Source: Tethya wilhelma
Taxonomy: Eukaryota > Porifera > Demospongiae > Tethyida > Tethyidae
Assembly: GCA_964030475.1 (NCBI GenBank)
Contig: CAXIPT010000002.1
Coordinates: 3,969,959 to 4,033,958 of the forward strand
Reading direction: 5' to 3'
Length of the DNA stretch: 64,000 bases
The first letter of the stretch is position 1. Every line of letters begins with the position of its first letter. The position numbers and the translations under genes were made by a program. Below are positions 57,625 through 64,000 of the stretch, one piece after another. Under the pieces are notes generated by a model, which was not told where the DNA came from, searched no databases, and saw only the letters and a list, made by a program, of their open reading frames with translations.

Positions 57625-58426
57625 CTAGACGTCTGATTCTAATCTATCAGGGTTCAAGTAGTGTGGGGTTCGAGGGGTAAATGAGAGAGCCCCCCTTTCA
57701 TTTACAGCTCGTAGTGCCCCCCTAAGTTGACCAGCTGGTAGACTTTGTGACAGATTTGGATCATGTGACTTCACACGAACATTTAGGGGTGGAGTTTTTG
57801 AAGTGTGAGTGGGTGTGGTTTCATTTTGAGAAGTTGTGCTGTCATTCTTGTCCAAGTAGTCCAATAGTTCATTATCATTTTCATTCTGAAGGCTGTCCGA
57901 TTCCGATGTTCCCACTCCAGAGCCACTATCTCCCATTCCAATGTCGACATCATCCATGTCCAATTCGATATGATCAGCAGTCAACTCACTCTCTTGTTTG
58001 CTCATATCCTGTTTGGTTTCCATTTTCACATTTTCACGTTTTAGGTTCCCAATTTTTCCAAATTCCGATTCTTCAATGTCCATGTTTGAATCTTCATTCT
58101 GTGCATCTGGTTCCGAAACCTTGGTTGTGTTTTGTGTCAATGATGCTTGCTTAGTTTCGTCATCATTACATAATTGTGTCTCTGACGGCTCACTCTGTGT
58201 GGCCAATTCCAATACCACATCGCCCAATGTCCCATTCCCATTCTGTGATGGTGTGGGGGGTGGACTGGTGGTCTGTGCTAGTGGGAGGAGTGGGAAGCAG
58301 TCATGCATGAAGGTCTCGACGAGGGTAAGATTTGCACGAGAAGAGAAAATGACACGTTCCAATTTGTACGAGTTGGTTTCTTGTTGAAGCCAAAGACGAA
58401 CTGCTTCCGTGATACACTTGGGGGAC

Positions 58427-58477
<51 letters not shown>

Positions 58478-58798
58478 TGGTGTTACTCTAAATAAAACCC
58501 AGTATGTCCATCTTCTATACCACAAAACCTTGACTCAATCCATCCATCTCAATGCCTGCTCAGGCAGCCACTTGCTATTAGCTTGAGAACTAATACAAAC
58601 CTGCAATAGCAGCGAAGCCATCCAGCCAGAACACCACTGTCTTGTGGCCTTGTAGGTTAGCTTCATCCAGAGCTGTGTGGCAGCAGCCATAGAGAGAGTC
58701 TTGGAGATCACCAAATACACAATGGAAGACATCTTTAGAGAGAGAGAGAAGAGAGAGGGTGAGCTTAAGACAGAGAGAGAGAGAGGGTGAGCTTAAGN

Positions 58799-58832
<34 letters not shown>

Positions 58833-59154
58833 TGGTGTTACTCTAAATAAAACCCAGTATGTCCATCTTCTATACCACAAAACCTTGACTCAATCCATCC
58901 ATCTCAATGCCTGCTCAGGCAGCCACTTGCTATTAGCTTGAGAACTAATACAAACCTGCAATAGCAGCGAAGCCATCCAGCCAGAACACCACTGTCTTGT
59001 GGCCTTGTAGGTTAGCTTCATCCAGAGCTGTGTGGCAGCAGCCATAGAGAGAGTCTTGGAGATCACCAAATACACAATGGAAGACATCTTTAGAGAGAGA
59101 GAGAAGAGAGAGGGTGAGCTTAAGACAGAGAGAGAGAGAGGGTGAGCTTAAGAC

Positions 59155-59231
<77 letters not shown>

Positions 59232-60517
59232 TGACATTTAGCTTGCAGTCCATGGCCTCTGGTGATGATATTGTCTCCAACTCGACACTGTTTGGCCAAA
59301 GAGAGTTCATCTAATAAACGATCTCCACTGTTGCGTAGCAATTGAAGAAGAACTGCACATAATAAATCGAGAGAATTAAGATAAAGGCACTCAATCTATT
59401 TATCCACCAAAGGGTCGTCCATTCATGTAGCCTCGATCTTAGCTCCATCCCTTGGCTTGTTTTAGGGGGTGGGAGCCTAGGAACGACACTACCATTCGTA
59501 GGCTTGAGAATTAACTAGTTAGGTTGGTGCTATCTTCCACAAATCATTTCAGTGCCTTAAAGGGACTGTGTCACTACATAAGCACTGTTTTATTGCTAAA
59601 AATAAAATGTGTTATGTTTCATGATGTTCTATGACCTTTTGTGACGTTTTTTGTTTTGTTTCTAGCGCGATCTGGGTACCATGTTCGGATACTAGCTCCG
59701 TGTATGTACACGTATTGCACATTTGTCAACAAAAAACGTCACAAAACCTCAAGTAGTGTATTTTTGGTAGCAAAACAGTGCAATTTATAATTTTTTATAG
59801 TGACACAAATTCAAGACAATTCCAACAAAAGACAGATTTTATCAATTTCAGCCATGTATGTTATATCTCTAGGTTTGTTATTGTTCCCAATTGTCTCCAT
59901 AGCAACCAGCATGCAGGGTCATGTGATTGATGGGCACAAACCTACCATTCTCGTTCTCGGACTCCCTCTTGTAGCAGCTGGTGATTGGTAGCACTAAGAC
60001 ATCACATTCCAGCGTTGTTATGGCGCCACCGTGCACACCCACCACCTGATTCAAGTGACGATTGTATCGATATGGGTGTGGTCCTGTATCCAGTGTGGGC
60101 GGGGCATCAGCCCATGCGGGAAGGTCATGTGACTTGATAATGTGCTGCGGTGAGGAGGGAGGAGAGACGGGGGGAGGAGACAGAGGAGGCGGAGTCCGTT
60201 CCAATCTAAGGATTTCTCGAAGCCTTGCTTGTTTCGCTTTCATTCTTGCCTGCAGCGAAAACACACATACAGAAGGATTATCTCCATTTAATGCCCACCC
60301 ATCATTTCCTAAGGGGTACGTGCAACATAAGTACGTATGACTGTTGCATCTCTATTTAATGCCCAGCAGTCAATTTGTCCTCGAGAAGTTTTTTTTTTAA
60401 AGGTAGTTAGTTAGTTAATAAAAAATAATGTAAAATAACTTTACCCTAATCTCTTCTGCCTTTTGCATACAGTCCAACCGGGTGACCCCATCGACAAACT
60501 CAACCTGAAGAATTATC

Positions 60518-60569
<52 letters not shown>

Positions 60570-60840
60570 ACAAACGACAGTACTTAAGCTTCAATCGTTA
60601 TATGTCACTTAAGCTTTACGTGCCTTCAATTCTTACAAACGCACCTTTCTTTACTCTTGGCTCCTTCCTGTATAGCCTTCACCACGGTCTCAACAGGAGC
60701 ATATTTGACGTTGGTACCATTGACAGCTACGATGGTGTCTCCTGGGTGAAGACCGGCCATGAAGGAAGGGGAGCCGGGGATCACGCTCTGGACAAACGTT
60801 TGGAGGACTTTTCCTTGATCTCTAGCACGACCATAACTCT

Positions 60841-60883
<43 letters not shown>

Positions 60884-63512
60884 CAAATTGACACAATTGA
60901 CAGATGAAGTTCAGTTTGCAACCTGTCATACCTGAAGTCTAAACCCGTATTTGGTCTCCTGTGGGTCCAAGTGTACAAATCGTACCTCCCCTCGGGGTGG
61001 CTGTCTGAAGATACCAGAACTGGACACAAACATAACATGTACGTAAAGAAGATTAGATACGATATAAGATTGACATTTGTTCAGACTTTGAGATGACATT
61101 GAGATTGAGATTGAGCTAAGATGAGATGAAACTAAGTTAAGATTTGAAGCGAGATTGAGATTTTGAGACAGATTGAGATTGAGCTAAGATGAGATGAAAC
61201 TGAGTTAAGATTTTGAAGCGAGATTGAGATTTTGAGACGAGATTGAGATTGAGCTAAGATGAGATGAAACTGAGTTAAGATTTTGAAGCGAGATTGAGAT
61301 TTTGAGACGAGATTGAGATGAGTTGAAAATGAGTTAAGATTTTGAAGCGAGATTGAGATTTTGAGATGAGATTGAGATTGAGCTAAGATGAGATGAAATT
61401 GAGCTTGAGATTTTGAGACGAAATTGATAGATTTTGAGATAAGATTGAGATCAGATTGAGATTTTGAGATTTCTTAACACAGAATGAGACTATGAACGCA
61501 ACAATGACTCACACTTTAGCAGCAGCATCATTGCCCCCTGTCTGTCCGCCATCAACCTGATAAGGTTCTATGGTAAGTTTCTTCTTTGTGGACTTTCTTC
61601 CTCCACCTTTGACCTTTTTGGCATCGTCTGTGGTTGCCACGGTGATAGAGCGAGGCTTCCTGTAGAGAGAGGTGGGTGTGGTTTGATATCATGTGACTAT
61701 AATGCAAGCAGCTGGACAAGACACAATACATGAATAATTCAACACAATGCTTGTTACAAGAAAATGTGTATACACATTCATATGCTTATATGTACGCCCT
61801 ACACACACACACACACACACACACACAATCACATATTTTACACACAAAATTCACACACATAAATAGCTCAACAAAGTCATTGAACAGCTGATAGAGAAAT
61901 GCTAGGTCTACCTACTGAAAACTGGCAATAAATCTCAAACTTTTGATCCATCCATCCATCCCAGTGCCTGCTCAGGCACACCTAAGACATCTTCAACAAA
62001 AGACAAAGCCACTCAGGTGGCTATAGGCTTGAGAACTAGTTCAGTAGGTCTAGCTACCTTTCAGCTAACCTCAAACCTAGTGGAATCAATCCATCCATCC
62101 CAGTGCCTGCTCAGGCACACCTAAGACATCTCCACCCCCATGTTAATTCTTACCTGAAGGAGAGAACCAAGTTCCTCTTCAGAGACCGACTTGATTGAGG
62201 TTTCATTTCTTTATCTTCTTTTTCGTCCTCCATGGTCTTTAGCTGGATGGAGCCGTGTTCGGACACTACAGGTTAGAGTTCAGAGGTCAAAAGTTCGAAC
62301 AAATGGGACAGAAATGCTACAAAGTGTACAAGAACAACTTTAGCCTTCTGAATAATGCATGACTAACGATAGAACTGACTAGTCACATGCAAGCATGTGT
62401 GTATGTAGGTGTGTGTGCATTATTCATGACCTTACTTGGTAACTATAGTGTATATAAAAGAGAATAATAATGATAGTTCTAGTCGATGGCGCTTTATAAG
62501 TGTGTGCAATATTACTATTANGATTGAGATTGAGCTAAGATGAGATGAAACTGAGTTAAGATTTTGAAGCGAGATTGAGATTTTGAGACGAGATTGAGAT
62601 GAGTTGAAAATGAGTTAAGATTTTGAAGCGAGATTGAGATTTTGAGATGAGATTGAGATTGAGCTAAGATGAGATGAAATTGAGCTTGAGATTTTGAGAC
62701 GAAATTGATAGATTTTGAGATAAGATTGAGATCAGATTGAGATTTTGAGATTTCTTAACACAGAATGAGACTATGAACGCAACAATGACTCACACTTTAG
62801 CAGCAGCATCATTGCCCCCTGTCTGTCCGCCATCAACCTGATAAGGTTCTATGGTAAGTTTCTTCTTTGTGGACTTTCTTCCTCCACCTTTGACCTTTTT
62901 GGCATCGTCTGTGGTTGCCACGGTGATAGAGCGAGGCTTCCTGTAGAGAGAGGTGGGTGTGGTTTGATATCATGTGACTATAATGCAAGCAGCTGGACAA
63001 GACACAATACATGAATAATTCAACACAATGCTTGTTACAAGAAAATGTGTATACACATTCATATGCTTATATGTACGCCCTACACACACACACACACACA
63101 CACACAATCACATATTTTACACACAAAATTCACACACATAAATAGCTCAACAAAGTCATTGAACAGCTGATAGAGAAATGCTAGGTCTACCTACTGAAAA
63201 CTGGCAATAAATCTCAAACTTTTGATCCATCCATCCATCCCAGTGCCTGCTCAGGCACACCTAAGACATCTTCAACAAAAGACAAAGCCACTCAGGTGGC
63301 TATAGGCTTGAGAACTAGTTCAGTAGGTCTAGCTACCTTTCAGCTAACCTCAAACCTAGTGGAATCAATCCATCCATCCCAGTGCCTGCTCAGGCACACC
63401 TAAGACATCTCCACCCCCATGTTAATTCTTACCTGAAGGAGAGAACCAAGTTCCTCTTCAGAGACCGACTTGATTGAGGTTTCATTTCTTTATCTTCTTT
63501 TTCGTCCTCCAT
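57625..63512 (-). CDS. PDZ plus macro-domain protein, 9 exons, 645 residues
   Basis: Exons in gene order are 63433-63512 (or its copy 62154-62233), 62794-62940 (or 61513-61659), 60932-61019, 60645-60838, 60445-60517, 59946-60249, 59236-59352, 58956-59087 (or 58601-58732) and 57625-58427. All are in phase. A basic N-terminus (GGGRKSTKKKL) is followed by a PDZ domain at about 82-180 (YGFRLQ, FVQSVIPGSPSFMAGLHPGD, IVAVNGTNV), a helical ARMKAKQARLREILRL stretch, proline-rich linker, and a macro-like fold at about 265-430 (ITTLECDVLVLPIT, CRVGDNIITRGHGLQAKYVF, LERVIFSS). The NAAN and glycine-loop residues for ADP-ribose are not evident, so binding may be lost. An acidic Ser/Thr-rich tail ends ESDV, a class I PDZ ligand. 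Probably a scaffold protein. Confidence 0.85.
58441..59156. repeat. Duplicated exon block around N at 58798
   Basis: A GT run, the dispersed repeat, exon 58601-58732 and a GA run with GGTGAGCTTAAG are repeated at 58799-59156 without visible changes. The single N between them marks the join. Probably overlapping contigs, not a real exon duplication; using both copies would break the phase. Confidence 0.85.
59559..59810. repeat. Palindromic element, AAAGGGACTGTGTCACTA copy
   Basis: The second copy of the 56786-57068 family, in an intron of the PDZ-macro gene. The right end is TATAGTGACACAAA, more decayed. Confidence 0.75.
61079..61485. repeat. Minisatellite of GAGATTGAGATTTTGAG units
   Basis: Imperfect tandem units of roughly 60-70 bases, built on GAGATTGAGATT, GAGCTAAGATGAGATGAAA and GTTAAGATTTTGAAGCGAG. 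It lies in an intron and a shorter part reappears at 62522-62755. Confidence 0.9.
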
Positions 63513-63795
63513 GGTCTTTAGCTGGATGGAGCCGTGTTCGGACACTACAGGTTAGAGTTCAGAGGTCAAAAGTTCGAACAAATGGGACAGAAATGCTACA
63601 AAGTGTACAAGAACAACTTTAGCCTTCTGAATAATGCATGACTAACGATAGAACTGACTAGTCACATGCAAGCATGTGTGTATGTAGGTGTGTGTGCATT
63701 ATTCATGACCTTACTTGGTAACTATAGTGTATATAAAAGAGAATAATAATGATAGTTCTAGTCGATGGCGCTTTATAAGTGTGTGCAATATTACT
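61247..63795. repeat. 1.27 kb tandem copy around N at 62521, probable contig overlap
   Basis: Sequence from about 61247 to 62520 reappears at 62522-63795, including minisatellite, exon 2, dispersed repeat and exon 1 of the PDZ-macro gene, with no differences seen. The join is one N inside the minisatellite. An assembly duplicate is the simplest reading. Confidence 0.9.
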
Positions 63796-64000
63796 ATTAT
63801 TAAAAGTTATTGAAAACTCAGTGTGAATAAATAGATATATCTGTTTGCTCACACAATCTGAGTTACATGATATAGCGGGAAATTTTCGTAGTTCAAAATT
63901 TCGTATAAATCGGTAAAAGAGCGCTTTCATAGTTTTAAATTTTGTATATGCAGTGCGCATAATGCAGAAGTTAAATTTTCACAATTTTAATCTTTGCATA
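63513..64000. other. 5' flank of the PDZ-macro gene
   Basis: Upstream of ATG 63512; the first 280 bases also appear at 62234-62520. From about 63870 begins a half-copy of the AAATTTTCG hairpin family (TATAGCGGGAAATTTTCGTA). No exon seen. Confidence 0.5.

Overview
This is a window of animal nuclear DNA, most like a demosponge with a compact genome (an Amphimedon-type genome is my inference). Genes are split into many short exons separated by small GT-AG introns. CA/GT and GA/CT microsatellites are extremely dense, and short palindromic MITE-like elements are scattered throughout. The gene content is metazoan: an EGFR-type receptor tyrosine kinase, a Frizzled receptor, CUB proteins, SNAPC1, KATNAL2 and DHX16 homologues. 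Isolated single N characters mark contig joins, several with duplicated sequence on both sides, so some structures are probably assembly effects. I rebuilt exons by hand from splice sites and reading phase; models described as in phase had every junction checked.

Layout. 1416-4291 (+): a four-exon, 570-residue membrane protein with a death-fold (CARD-like) N-terminus and two membrane segments. 5192-22510 (+): a tandem cluster of four related secreted proteins (signal peptide, CUB domain, polybasic furin-type sites, small conserved C-terminal modules); the second is a complete 522-residue model, the others are incomplete or rearranged. 24697-25936 (-): four exons of a KATNAL2-like AAA ATPase. 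26554-26694 (+): one DHX16-like helicase exon. 28186-29274 (-): an intronless secreted trypsin-fold protein that appears to have lost two of three catalytic residues.

30308-46464 (-): the main locus. A 16-exon EGFR-like ectodomain gene ends in a membrane segment and a kinase-free tail (38680-39457). Downstream lies a second copy of the last ectodomain exons, followed by a different membrane exon, juxtamembrane, a full EGFR-type kinase and a tyrosine-rich tail. The twelfth exon is in phase with either 3' module, so the locus could make a kinase receptor (1726 residues) and a kinase-free receptor (1110 residues) with a shared ligand-binding part. A paralogous first exon and L domain start divergently at 46714 (+).

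47598-47829 holds a fragment of a second Frizzled; 48292-48798 (-) is SNAPC1, 5' part only; 49635-51467 (+) is an intronless complete Frizzled. 53091-53880 (-) holds decayed copies of EGFR-locus pieces. 56402-56763 (+) is the 3' end of an unrecognised gene. 57625-63512 (-) encodes a 645-residue protein joining a PDZ domain to a degenerate macro domain and ending in a PDZ-ligand motif; its 5' exons appear twice because of a contig join at 62521.

The receptors (EGFR-like, Frizzled), PDZ scaffold and CUB proteins suggest a region rich in cell-surface and signalling genes, but I see no operon-like logic linking them.
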